Origin: Moniliella sp. 'wahieum'
Taxonomy: Eukaryota; Basidiomycota; Moniliellomycetes; Moniliellales; Moniliellaceae
Length of the DNA stretch: 64,000 nucleotides
Direction of reading: 5' to 3'
Assembly: GCA_003971905.1 (NCBI GenBank)
Contig: RSEE01000081.1
Coordinates: forward strand, 186,001-250,000
Shown: piece by piece, positions 44,106-55,622 of the stretch
Layout: the number at the start of each line of letters is the position of its first letter
Numbering within the stretch: the stretch's first letter is position 1
Notes under the pieces: generated by a model
Seen by the model: the letters and a program-made list of their open reading frames with translations, nothing else
The model's database searches: none
What the model was told of the DNA's origin: nothing
Position numbers and translations under genes: made by a program

Positions 44106-46210
44106 ATGGCCGACGCGCTGGCCCAGGCCGCGAGCCACGTAGCAAGCACCGCTGGGGACAACGCAGGCTGCGTGTGCTTCTATCCGCGCACCAGCATGTC
44201 CTAGGCGCCCTCAACAGCGGGGCGTCCCCCAGTTCTGCGGATGAGGAGGCGTGTGCATGTGTGCGGGCGGCCGGGCTGATGCCTGCAGTACTCGCAACGG
44301 CCCATGCGGCACTCCCTCTGCGATCGGGGCGCTAGCTAATGAGTGGACGGGGAATGTGCAGGCCACATTACAGTCTTTGGAGGGGCTTTTGAGGAACGAC
44401 CAGCTTTGGCTTGCTGCCGTGGGTGCTGGCCCCGCAGCTAGCCCGGTACGCGGATCGCTTCGTGACGTCCTTGGGTGACCATCCGGCTTTCTCTCCTCTT
44501 ACGAGCGCCGCCGAGACGTTGTTGGAGCACAGCTTTTCTGTGGGGTCACTTCGGACGCGCCTCCTACGTGGTCTGCCACCCTGCCTGGATCCGCATTTGT
44601 TGCCCATGCCGCCGCGCTGGGGCTGAGCCCTGCTCTGGACCGCACACTGGACATGGTCACGCTCTCTTACATTGATCGTCTGGCCAAGAAGGCCTGCGCC
44701 GACGATGGGGACCGCACAGCGCCCCAGTTGGCGTCAATCGTTTTGATCAGTTCGGGCTGTGGGGGCTTCGCATATCGCCCTCGTCCGAGCGCGGGTTCGG
44801 TCTCAGCTGGCGTGTTTCTTCCGACGATAGCGCTTCCGTTGTCTCTGCTGAAAAGAGTACGGTGGACCAAATAGTAGTGCATGGGATTCTGTCTGCACGA
44901 CTGGTTCAGTTTCGCTCCCTTGTGCTCGCGTTTCCTGCCTCTTCCCCCGCTTGAGGGACATCCAGACGTGCCTTGATGCCTTGGCATCGTATCCTTCAAA
45001 GGCGATTCCGACATATCGCCCAGATGGCGCGCACTCTTCTTGCTTCCTGGCGCACATCCATTCTCCTCCCCGCCACGCCTACCGATGCGCTGGTGGAATT
45101 CTTTGTACTACTGGTCCATGCTTGTCGCGCCACGCTTTCTGAGGGTGGACAGGTCCTGCTCTCCCATCTCGTCCCCCCTTTACGCGCTACGCTCCGCAGC
45201 CGAAGCGATACGATCGACGTGGTGGTGTCGGCACTGCTGGGAAAGGGGGCGGCATGCCAACTACTTCGTCCTGCTTTCAAGCGGGTGTCAAACGGGCATG
45301 ACCTTGATGGGGCAGACGGTCCTAGCGCGCTTGAACCTGATGACCCCGCCGACGAGGATGATTCGGACGATGAGGCGGCGGTGCAGGACAGAGCATGGAA
45401 ACCACGACCGCGCCATGCGGGGCCAGCTTATCGCCGTACAGGCCAGTCAGATGTGGTTGGGTTGCTCGTCTCCATCTTTACCGATCGCCAAGGGTTCGTG
45501 AATGCTCTTGAGCGCGCGTTCGCTACCCAGCTCCTTCACTTGCGAGGGTATGATGCGAGCGATCAGGTACGTCCCCCTAGCTTCTGCTTCTCCCTGCCTT
45601 GCGGTAGCCGATGCTGACGATACAATAGGCCCACCGCTCCAAAGCGTTGAGAGACCGGTTTGGAACGACAGCCTTGTCAAGTATCGACATGATGCTCCTC
45701 GACCTGGAGCGATCCAAGAGTGTCACAGACAAAAACCAGAACGAGATGCAGGTGGAGCCCGTCATTGTGTCGCGACAATGCTGGCCCGACCTGACGGGGG
45801 AAACGCTATTTGGGCCCGAGACGCGCTTGCGCATTCCCGGATGGGATCTGCCATCGACCTTGCGATTACCGGAACGATGGGAGAAGGCGTGGGCTGATTG
45901 GAACCATACCTGGTCCCACGTAGCCAGGGGGCAGCGTGTGTTGCCCCATTGGCGATTGGGTACCGCTGATGTGACACTGACCATGGACGATGGGCGAGTA
46001 CGCAAGTTCGAGGGACTAGATGCGGCGCAGGTGGGTGTGTTGGACCTGGCAGCTGAGCAAACTAACGTGGGTGAACTCTCTGTCTCGTTGGTTATGGAGC
46101 GTCTGGGGCTGGATCGTACCTCCGCTCGGAGGGCTATGTTCTTCTGGTCTGCGCAGGGTGTGTTGAGCGAGGAAGGGGGAGATGTGTTTGTCATTGTCGA
46201 GCATGCATGA
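44106..46210 (+). CDS. APC2: Anaphase-promoting complex subunit 2 (cullin-like), frameshifted
   Basis: Cullin-homology scaffold of the APC/C ubiquitin ligase, which binds the RING subunit Apc11. The N-terminal half is helical and split over several frames (e.g. HQHVLGALNSGASPSSADEEA, then APQLARYADRFVTSL). The cullin part is clear: TDALVEFFVLLVHACRATL, an acidic linker (DDPADEDDSDDEA), then SDVVGLLVSIFTDRQGFVNALERAFATQLLHL, an intron at 45567-45628 (GTACGT..ATAG) and RFGTTALSSIDMMLLDLERS. After VIVSRQCWPDL comes the C-terminal winged-helix region with VLPHWRLGTADVTLTMDDGR, AAQVGVLDLA and AMFFWSAQGVL. This order matches Apc2 rather than canonical cullins. The ATG at 44106 is provisional. Five or more slips are needed in the N-terminal half; the last 200 codons are clean. 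Confidence 0.87.
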
Positions 46211-46260
46211 GCGCACGCGCATCAGAGCCAACTGGTGTTGGTTCCACCTGTGGACCGTAG

Positions 46261-48466
46261 TTAGATGCGCCGCAGTAGCCCCAACCCGTAGAGCCACCCA
46301 TTGGTCGCCCCATACAGTCCTACCACCGCTTCTTTGCCTGCAACGAGAGGGTGCGCTGCCCGCCCCCGGCTCCGCCATACCAGTCGCTCTTGCGCCCACT
46401 TTAGCTCGAGCTGGACCGCATCGAGCCACGCCCCGCTCCGCACGTGGATGGCAGCGAGGTGTTCGCCGGGACCAACGTCGAAGCGGTAGGCGGTGCCCCC
46501 TCCACCTGAGAGTTCACCCCAACGTGTGCCATCTGAGTAGTGGACCTCGATGCCATCCACAAACGCGCCCGCGCGAACGACAAAAGCAGTCAGTTGAACA
46601 GGCGAGTAACTGTCTTTAAATACATGCAACCGCTCAGGGCCGGCGAGTTGACCTGCGAGGAAGCCCTTGGCCAATCCAAAGGGCACCCCGGGCAGACGGA
46701 TGGGCACAACAAAGGCCTGCGTACGATAGTCCTCCACTACCGTCTGCCGCAGGTTGCATCCCACAATGTTGAGACGCACCGTGCGCGACGAAGGTGCAAG
46801 CACATCGTACCCGACCAGCGAGGACATCCACTTGGGATCGAGCAACAGAGAAGAGGGAGGAGCATGTCCGCCCTGCAACCCGGTAAACTCCACATGGGTA
46901 ATCAGGTCACCGTCTCCCCCCTGGCCTTGGGGCTTGGTATAGACCTCAACAGCACCGATTCCACACGCAGCACGGACTTCCAGGCCATTGACCCCGGGCT
47001 CATAGATGGGCTCAGCAGAGCACCACACGCGATACGCCTCGGGCCCACCGTGAGGGTTGTAGAAGGGAAGAGGTGGGTCGGTAGGCAGGGCCTGGGATGG
47101 ATGCCAGCGTCCCCGCACCGCCTGTAGACGGTGAAGGTAGTTCATGCCACTATCGTTGGCTGGAGTGATGGGGTTCACGTTCTCCTCGCCTGGGGCATGT
47201 CGTTGAGTGCGAGCGCCTTCGCGCGTCATAAAGGCCCGGTTCCACTCAACGTACCCGCGGAGCATGATGCCTCCCGGCCAATGGGGGTTATTGAACGCAT
47301 GGCCCACCTCGTGCACAAACGCTCCCGAACCAATATTGAGCGTCTCGAATGCGTACCCGCACTCGCCTAGGTCGTTGACGCAGAACCGCTCGTCCGTCCG
47401 CTCGTGGCTTTGCATTGTCTCCGTCACCTCATCCAGACCACTCGGCGGCCCAGATCCAGTGGCTGCCCATCACGCCAAACGAAAGCCCCCCGGATCGGCG
47501 GAGCCGACCGCGGCATGTCCGCGTAGGAGAGGGATAGAAGGGTCCCAGTGCGTGTCGAGCACAAGGACAGCAATGGGGCCTTGGCGGGCCTGCTTGATGG
47601 CCTGGGGACACTGGGGCGAAGAGAGGGCTTCGTTGGCGAAGCTGTGCATTGCGCCACCATTCTTGGCTTTGGGGTTTTGCTGGGCATTGTCGGGGTCGAG
47701 AAACTCGCGCACCGTGTGGTCCGAGACGAGGATGTGCACAGTAGGGTATTCGCTCACCTCCCGCCGCCGGTTGGCACAAGTAGGTTCGTCGTCCCCTGCG
47801 CTGTCATCAAGAGCAAAGGTCCGCCGACCCAGACTTGGCGGTGCATCTGTTCCCCATGGAACGCTTGCCACAGGTACGCCTGCAGAGCAAAGCGACGCTT
47901 CACTTCGCTCAAGGAACGCAGGCGCTGAGCCTGTTCCCCAGGAGGGGCATCGACCAAGGCACGTGGAGATGCGCCTGAGCTGGTATGGTCGGCGATCTTG
48001 CGTCCCCACTGAGTCAACAGACCCGAATGGGATGAGGTGGGAGGCCCATCCGGGGCACGGAGAGCAGGACTGTCCTTGGCTACCAGGATGGCAAGGTGAA
48101 GCGGCGGAGTTCCTCGGTCCCGCTGGTACCAGATGCTGTAGGGAGCTGGACGAGGCTGGGCTCGCGCTGCTGCCACGCGCGGTCGTCATACAGCAAAATC
48201 TGGGAAGCATGTGTGTACTCGCGCTCGAACAGCTGGAGCGTCAGCTCGTTGGGGCCAGGAGAGAGCGGGACGAGGGCTTTAAACTGGCCGTGGTTGACTT
48301 GCCAGACGAGCGGGTCGTACTTGCCGTCGCGAGAGGTGACGAGAGCGTGCCTTGCGGCGCAGCATAGTTTTCCACCACGCCTTGAAGGATGAGCACGCGC
48401 TGGTAGACCGTCTCGCGGTTGGCCACGTTCTGCACCACGATCTGGGGCACGCCCTTGGCCAAGCAT
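46261..48466 (-). CDS. Putative zinc metallopeptidase (YIL108W family), frameshifted
   Basis: Matches the fungal 'Metallopep' family typified by yeast YIL108W. The N-terminal beta-sandwich shows IVVQNVANRETVYQRVLILQG, WQVNHGQFKALVPLSPGPNEL and HASQILLYDD. The protease core has the zinc motif HEVGHAFNNPH in FVHEVGHAF, followed by MLRGYVEWNRAFM. After it comes FYNPHGGPEAYRVWCS. A C-terminal domain with AFVDGIEVHYSDGTRWGELSGGGG and GLYGATNGWLYGLGLL resembles a jacalin-like lectin fold. The last 388 codons (46261-47427) form one intact frame; the upstream half needs several slips. No ATG lies in the earliest protein-like frame, so the start given (48466) is the first upstream ATG and is uncertain. 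The substrate is unknown. Confidence 0.8.
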
Positions 48467-48762
48467 GGGTGGTGTCGGCTGTCGCAGCGCAGTCGGCGGA
48501 GGAGCGGCGGCAGCTCAGCAAAGCTCAGCCGAAGCGAATGCCCGGGCCCCTGGGTTTCAAATTGCACTTACGACGCACAGACGACTCTCTGCGTGTATAA
48601 CCCTCTCTCTCGCTTAAATACAAAAGCAAACACCCAAGATGATGGCAGCAGCGCCAACACCACACCATCTCCCTGTCCTCTGCCCTACACCTCGAGACGA
48701 CCACCCGCCACACCCCCATTCTCACCTCCCCCATCGCCTCCTTCAGTGCGACAACCAACTAC

Positions 48763-50411
48763 ATGCAGCCAGGACTGACGTCTGCCCGTCTGGAACGACT
48801 CGGAAAGGCCCACTCCTTCACCCGTGACTTCGTCGATGCGCAGCGACTCCGTCAACACTCCCAGGCTCTCCGCCCGGTACCTCTGTGATGCGCACCAGAC
48901 TGGATCCAAATCCACACACGCTGTCTGAAAGCACGAAACCCCGACCTCCAGCACATGAGCGGCGACGCACGGCCAAGTACGAACATGACCCCAGCACGCT
49001 CAAACGTGAGTTCTCCATTTTTCATCTTCCTCCTCTCTCCTCTGATTCGCACTAACACCGATCGACATTGTAGGGATGAACGAGCGCCGGGACAGGCGAA
49101 GGGGCGAGCTCATCTCAACAAGCGCCTTTCTGGTGCTTTTGGACCGGGCCGGCAGAGTTCTCGCCAGATCATGGGTCCGCCCACAAAGCGCAAAGCACCT
49201 ACTGGGAAAGCAAAACAGCAGCGCCTAACGGTACGCACCATCTTTAGACTATTATAGGCCCTGTGATTTCAGCACTGACAAGGAAAACAAGTTGGGCGTT
49301 CCCAATGGCCAACCACGCGTCCAAAGGGTTTCATCAGCATTCTTCGAACCGAGTGGACCATTCGATTCCACTTCTTTGTCCTCAGAGACTACGCTCGAGT
49401 AATCCTATTCGATCCTCCTCTCCCTCACATCTTCGTATGAGAGAAGAAGAGCAGGATAGCTCTATTCGCTCCTTAAGAAATCCCAGATCATTCAGCGTAC
49501 TCCAACGTACTCCACCAGCGAATACCAGAGGGTTGTGAGACGGACGGTTCCGCTCCCTCATCTGGTCCCTGTTCCCCTCATTCGCACAGTCCTTCCAATC
49601 CTACTATCGATACTATCGGCAATTCTGATGAGTGCCAGAATCATGGTGAGGCAGACTCTTCTCCACCACCTGCACCACTTCGCTCAGCGCCAAAGTCGTA
49701 CTTCAGTGGTAACTATTTTACTGCTAACTACACGGTTCCGAATGCTTGGGAACGAGTCGAGACCCCGTGTCACGCTTGGAACTTGAGCGCTGTCGCCGCC
49801 ATCAGTTTCACCCAGGGCTCACAAAGAAGAAGGAGCTCGAACTTCATGACGAGCACAAGGAGGCCAAGTACCAGGCCAGAAGATCAATTGTACAGGTTCA
49901 ACGCATTCCCTACCCATGCAACAAGCTGTGAAAGGGGCGCGGTCTTTCGCGAAAAATGGTACGAAAGATATCCTGCTCTGTTGTACGGGCTCCTAACTAA
50001 CTCTCTATCTCTCCTCCTTGAAGCCCAGTGCGAGGAGGCTGTCCCACGGTCCAGCCAGGTACCAAGAGCCTATGCCTACGCTGCCTTTTTGCCCACAACA
50101 GACACTGGATTTGAGTATTCACAGGGTGACTTTATCCAGTTGCTTCCACCTTCGGAAGTTCCTCCCAACCTGATTGACAGTTGCCTTCCTCCGATGAGCA
50201 AGGCCAAAAATGTTGAATGGGTCGCCCCTTGGCCACTTGAACAAACTCTCCGCGGGTGCCTATCAGTTTTAGCACGACCTCTCCCATGCTGCGGGCAATG
50301 ACGCTACTTGAAGCGCGGGAGTTGCTGGCACGGGGGATTGAGAAGGTTAATACGTGTTTGCACACGCCATGTGTACATCATGCAGGTAGCACATACTGTA
50401 CCATTAATTAA
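48763..50411 (+). CDS. Hypothetical protein with basic and charged blocks, frameshifted
   Basis: Not recognised. From the ATG at 48763 the frame encodes a charged N-terminus (MQPGLTSARLERLGKAHSF). A GTGAGT intron at about 49006-49073 ends in TTGTAG, and a second GTACGC donor lies at about 49230. Downstream blocks are protein-like but in different frames: a Ser/Pro-rich acidic stretch near 49540-49680, NYFTANYTVPNAWERVETPCH, then ELERCRRHQFHPGLTKKKELELHDEHKEAKY with paired Cys and His residues, and a C-terminal helix MLRAMTLLEARELLARGIEKVNTCLH. The gene diverges from the metallopeptidase and shares about 300 bp of promoter with it. I assign no function. The charged, Cys/His-containing block is the part most likely to be conserved. 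Confidence 0.5.
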
Positions 50412-50841
50412 AGGAATGTAGTTCTCTCTCTATGCGAGTCCTTCGGACACGAAGAAAATCTTCATCTTCCTTCTGTTATTTGATTCGTTTGCACTGTGGT
50501 CACCGGAGAGTGCACCGTGGTCACCACTACTTCACTTGCTGCCACTGGGGATAGCGTACGTGGCCTTGGATACTAGCTTCACTGGCCACTCTCCGGCTTT
50601 AAGCGCTGTACTAATTGGGCATTCTATTGTGCGCGCTACTGTGGCGCGGGAAGAGCGAATGGCAATAGTCAATAGCAACTGGACAACTGCTTGCGATAAG
50701 CGCTACGCCCAAGCTCATAATGCTCCCTTTTCAAGACACACTTCTCCGCGCATCAAGCATCAAGCTCATCAAGCTTCAAGCTAGGTACGCCCTGGAGGAA
50801 GAAAGCGTGCCGAGCTACAATAATGAGCTAGTGAAAAAAGC

Positions 50842-50869
50842 GGTGCGGGGTGCGGGGTGTGGGGTGCGG
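50842..50869. repeat. GGTGCGG heptad array
   Basis: Four units (GGTGCGG, GGTGCGG, GGTGTGG, GGTGCGG) upstream of the XDH gene. The surrounding gap (50412-51522) also has AAGCTTCA words at about 50755-50782, ACCGGTC units at 51120-51133 and no supported gene. Confidence 0.85.
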
Positions 50870-51522
50870 GGGTGGCGCGCGCTGGCGATCGCCGAAAAGA
50901 CCAATAGATCGTTGGGCGTTGGGAGGCGTTGGGACGCGCATGGACCCCTGCGAAAACAGTTCGCACCGGCGAAGGGATGATTGATGTCACCGTGCTACTC
51001 TGCCCTGCTCTACCCTACTCAGCCACACGGAGTCACCGCGGCCGCCGTGCTCGCCCCATTGCGTATCGCCATGCGTTCGATGAGTCGCTGAGAGATCGAT
51101 GAGGGTCCGATCGGTGGTCACCGGTCACCGGTCGGCCAGCCAGGTTGGTCTGTGCTGTAGCTGCGTTCCACCGGTTTCCACCGTGTGGATTCTGGCGCCA
51201 GGCCGATGGGGGGCCAGGAGGGGGCTCCGTGCCGGCGGCCATGCAGCGTGCTGAGAAGAACGCTGGTGCTGGGGCGTCCTGGGGCGCGCGGGATGCGGCG
51301 CTGGCGAGCATGGTCCCCTCCCCCTCTGCGCGTAGCCACCAGCTGCCCCCGCAGCGGCGGCACCGTGTCTCTCCATTGCCCGCCAGCCCAGCGGGATGCA
51401 CGGACCATGTGTTTTGCACCGGGCCTCCGCCGAGATATATTCCGGCCAGAAACCGCCAGCTGTAGCCTGCGCACGACATCCCCCCCCCGCTCTCTCTTAC
51501 TCTGCACGTCCTGACTTCCACC

Positions 51523-53020
51523 ATGCCCCTCAACAACAACTCTATCCCGTCCCGGTTGCGGACGGCAACAAGTCGCTTGTCCTCGGCAAGGTTGACACCA
51601 TCTACTACGAGCAGCGCCCCGTCAAGCCCCTGGCCCCAACGAGGTCCAGGTCAACATCCGCCAGACTGGTGCGTCTTGCCCTTGCCCCCTGCCCCTCTTC
51701 GCCTCAGCACTGACCTTCGGCTCCCACCCAGGCATTTGCGGTAGCGATGTGCACTACTGGAAGCACGGCTCCATCGGCGAGTTTGTTCTCACCGCGCCCA
51801 TGGTCCTGGGCCACGAGTCGGCAGGCATTGTGACGTCGGTGGGCGCCAACGTGGACAACCTCAAGGTCGGAGACCGCGTAGCGCTGGAGCCTGGTGTTCC
51901 GTGCTTCAAGTGCGAAAACTGCTTGGGCGGACAGTACAACCAGTGCCCCAAGATGATCTTTGCTGCTACGCCGCCGTACGATGGCACGCTGGCGACGTAC
52001 TACAACCTCCACTCATCTTTTGCCCACAAGGTGCCGGACCACATGTCGCTCGAGGAGGCGTCCCTGATGGAGCCTCTGTCTGTGGCTGTGTACGCAACAG
52101 TCAACCGAGGCAAGGTGGCCCCACTGCAAAACGTGCTGGTTATTGGGGCTGGCCCGATCGGCTTGGGGTGTGCCGGTGTGGCCCGCGGTTGGGGTGCGGC
52201 GGCCGTGACGGTGGTGGACCTGATTGACGACAAACTTACCTTTGCCAAGGAGTTTGCCGCCACGCACACCTACAAGTCTTCCCGCCCGCTCGAGGGCGAG
52301 ACACCTGCGCAGGCAGCCTTGCGCAACGCCAAGGCTGCAGTGAAGGTGTCGGGCGAGGAGGTGGTTGCGAATGGCGGGTTTGATTTGGTATTGGAGTGCA
52401 CGGGTGCTCCGCCCTGTGTGGCGATGGGGATCAATGCCACCCGGCCTAAGGGCCGGTATGTCCAGGTAGGCATGGGCGTGGACAATGTGACGGTGCCGCT
52501 GGCCTATGTCAATGTGCGGGAGGTGGAGATTACGGGTTCGTTCCGATACGGGGCGGGGACGTACCGTACGGCCATTGACTTGGTCGCTTCGGGGAAGCTG
52601 CCGATCTCTAAGATTGTCACCCACCGCTTTACCTTTGATGAGGCCATCAAGGCGTTCGAGACGACGGCCGCGGGTAAAGGTCCAGATGGCCGCACGTCGG
52701 TCAAGGTGCAGATCAGCCAAGGCCCTGCTGACCCAAGTTTGCTTAGCCAACACTTCTCTTTCCTTTCTGTCTGGTGGCTTTATGTTCCCTTAAATTGTCA
52801 CCCCCTTCATGTACTTGCTAGTGCAAGCCCCTCATACCATGTTCCCCCGCTGGCGAGGCTCGAGGGTCAGATGAAGCCCTACTTATTTTTTTTGCGAGCG
52901 AAACCCGTACCAGCCGAAACTGATCAGGGACGTCTTAGTCGTGTGCACGTCAGTATTCAAGGCGGAATAGTTCCCATGCTCGAATTTCGCGTGAGGTCTG
53001 AGAGCGATCAGTCGTTTTGA
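51523..53020 (+). CDS. Xylitol dehydrogenase-like zinc-dependent MDR enzyme
   Basis: Zinc-dependent medium-chain dehydrogenase of the sorbitol/xylitol dehydrogenase group, which oxidises xylitol to D-xylulose in the cytosol. The ATG at 51523 has a CCACC context. An intron at 51669-51731 (GTGCGT..CCAG) lies in QTG-ICGSDVHYW, the catalytic-zinc motif. GHESAG follows, then structural-zinc cysteines in CFKCENCLGGQYNQC, the MEPLSVAV block, the Rossmann motif GAGPIGL and the hallmark EITGSFRYG. A one-base slip is needed in exon 1 near 51640. The frame stays open to 53020, giving about 95 unusual residues after VKVQISQG, where homologues end. A one-base shift would stop it at 52731, the likelier true end. 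The NAD specificity is inferred from VVDLID after the Rossmann glycines. Confidence 0.9.
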
Positions 53021-53209
53021 CAGCCAAGGGGGCATGGTCAAAGTGGATCGCTCAGGGACGATTTTGAATCTACTCACTGGTCAGTGCTCATCTTGGTCCT
53101 GCAGTGGCGTCGACAGCAGTGGGAGCTGCTAAGTCCTAGCCTTTAGGTGCGCGGGGCATATGGCAAGAATGAATTGATTTTGCGAGAATGAGAGGGTTGC
53201 TGTGGCTCC

Positions 53210-55067
53210 TTAAGCTCGTTGTAGTATGCAAATGCTCTGGGCATGGCTGTAATAGACTGGTTAGTCGAATTCATCGAGTGTGGAAGAGGAGAGACGTACC
53301 GGGTCTGCGGGAACAAGTCAGCAGCACGCAGGGAGAAGAAGGTGTAGGCTGGGTCGTGGCTGAGGAGGTAGCCAACGTCCCGAGCTTGGGCATGAATGCT
53401 GGCCGACACATAGATGACCAGTCTGGGGCGTAGCTTGAGCAGTCCTTCGAGGAAATCGTCATCGCAGCCACGCCGTGGGGGGGTAATCACTACCGTCGTC
53501 GAGTCGGGCTTAAAACTGTCGATGCGGGGCGAATGGAAATCTCCTGAGCCGGGCCCACGTGGAAACTCACTTCGCCCAAGTCGTTAGCCATTGCGCTATG
53601 CACTGCGCATTTGACGGCTCTAGGCGAAAATTCTACCCCACCACTTGCTTGAACATGGAGGCTAACGACAATGCAAACAGTCCCGGGCCACAGTAAGCGT
53701 CAATCAGGTACTGTGGCTGGACTCGCTGGTCCGCAGGAAGAGTGGACGCCAACGCACAATCTCGTGGCGTAGGTACTCGACAAAGGGGAGCAACATGGAA
53801 CGATTGGCCGGGAAAGAGTCATAGGCTGGGCCATGGACCCAGATGCTTCCGACTTTCTCGTACGTGATATCATTCTTCAAGTCGGTCAGCACTTGGGACC
53901 CATCGGTTCTTCTTGCGAAAGCGATTTCGAATCTTGGGGGTCAACGAATCGCGAAGCATTAACGGCTTTCCGGTGAGACGGAGATGGACGGTTTGCCGAG
54001 CCTCTTCGCGTACGATTGGCAAACGGTTGTTGATCGCGTCAGTGGCAACAGGACAAGCATCGATATCCAATAGTTGGCCGTCATCCCATTGAATCCAATG
54101 GGGCAGGGGTCAGGATCGGGTGGGGGGATCACAGGTTTGGATAGGTCCAAAGGCGTGTGGGTCAACTTGGCATGAAGTTTTTCCTCTTTCTGCCACTGCC
54201 GCACCACGGCAGGAACGACGAAGTGAACCTCCAGTTTGGTGCGATAGCCATATTGCTTTGGAGAAGGTAGCGTTTCGGCTGCGGGCGGGACAAGCGCAGG
54301 GTTCAACCCACTATAATTAGCGAATGCCGTGTCGACAGCATGGCGTTTCAGTTCGAGCTGTTGTGGATAGGACAACATCTGGTACTGACATCCACCGCAG
54401 GAGTGAAAGACCTCACAAGGAGGTGTCTGTGTCCGCATCTTGGATGGTACCAAGATTTGCTCGATGATAGCCACAGAGTGCATCTCCAAATTAAAGGTGA
54501 CCCGCACCATCAGCTCGTCCCGGGCAACGATTTAGGAACAAGGATGGCCCAATCATCATGCCCCGGATCGCGCGCCACGCCCATTCCGATGGTGGTGATT
54601 CTTTCGACTTTTACCCGAAGGATACTTCCGATGGGGTACACAAACTCAGTAGTTGTGCCCTTGGCCTTGCGTCGTTCCACCGCCTCTGGCCCCAAGAACT
54701 GATGCACCTCCAATATGCTTGGGTCCACAGCAAAGGCCTTGGCCCTCTTAACCGAGGCCTGTAATGCGGGTCGTCTACTAGGTTCCGGAGGAGTCAAAGG
54801 GGGCAAAGGGATGTCTTTGCGAGGAGTACCTGTGGGAACACCCACAAGTTGCATGGCGTCCAGACGATGCCCAGAGAAGGGCGAGTGGGTTTGGCGGCCC
54901 GGTTGGCGCCGGAGCACACGGGAGGCTAATTTGCTCTTATCGGGGAGCGGATGCGCTGAAGAAAGGGATGAGGAGGAGGAGGAGGAGGAGGAAGATGATG
55001 AGCATAATGCGCGGGCTTGACCCACCATGTGGGCCGGAAGAGCAGCCAATGCGCGACCGCTCGTCAT
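53210..55067 (-). CDS. Trm2-like tRNA (uracil-54-C5) methyltransferase with altered catalytic motifs, frameshifted
   Basis: Related to Trm2/TrmA m5U54 tRNA methyltransferases. The start at 55067 opens MTSGRALAALPAH and a poly-Ser run. Then come a TRAM-like basic beta domain (GSILRVKVERITTIGMG), CGGCQYQMLSYPQQLELKRHAV, YGYRTKLEVHF and the SAM-binding DAYCGPGLFALSLA. An intron at 53247-53299 (GTACGT..ACAG) splits DLFPQTR from HAQSICILQRA and the stop at 53210. Family motifs are otherwise degenerate. The usual FFQxN reads SFPAN, the IDPPR motif reads ITPPR, the SCNP nucleophile motif reads SASI, and the RHVE base motif reads RHAQ. These changes are in frame and are not explained by single indels. 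A non-catalytic role is inferred. Frame slips occur near 54505, 54090, 53890 and 53690, so the changes should be confirmed on better sequence. Confidence 0.85.
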
Positions 55068-55622
55068 TCCAAAGATGTTGGCGTGGAGAACAGCGAAGAG
55101 GCTCCGCTCCCTCCAGACAGGAAAAGGGTCTAACTCCGCCCCAGAGCGGAATCACTATTTATCCCGCGTTTGGTCGTGGAGGAGGCTCAGCCTGAGCCTC
55201 AGCCAGAGAGCATTGCGTATTTTTTTGTACTACACCCATGTGGATCCGCTAACAACCTACTTGGCGGCGTTCACGGGAGGGGTTGGAGGAACCACACGCG
55301 ATGACGTCTCAGTCTGTGGCGAAAGTGGTATGAGTAGTAGGGCCGCCGAACCAGGAGGAGCTAGGTTTCTTTCTCGGCATCTCGTTCATCCACCTGCAAC
55401 GAAGCTGGCGGGGCGTTGGTGTCATCACGGACTACCATTGGGCACATTGACGTCCTAAGGGATAACTTCATTCGCCTTTGGCTTCCAATCATGAAAAGCA
55501 TACACTCTTCCCTCCATGTACACGGGGTGGATAAGGATAGCTGCAGTGAGATTACCCGTCATACTCGCTGATGCTGTCCACTTTAGACCATATTAAACAC
55601 GTGGTAGAAGGGCTGGAACAAT

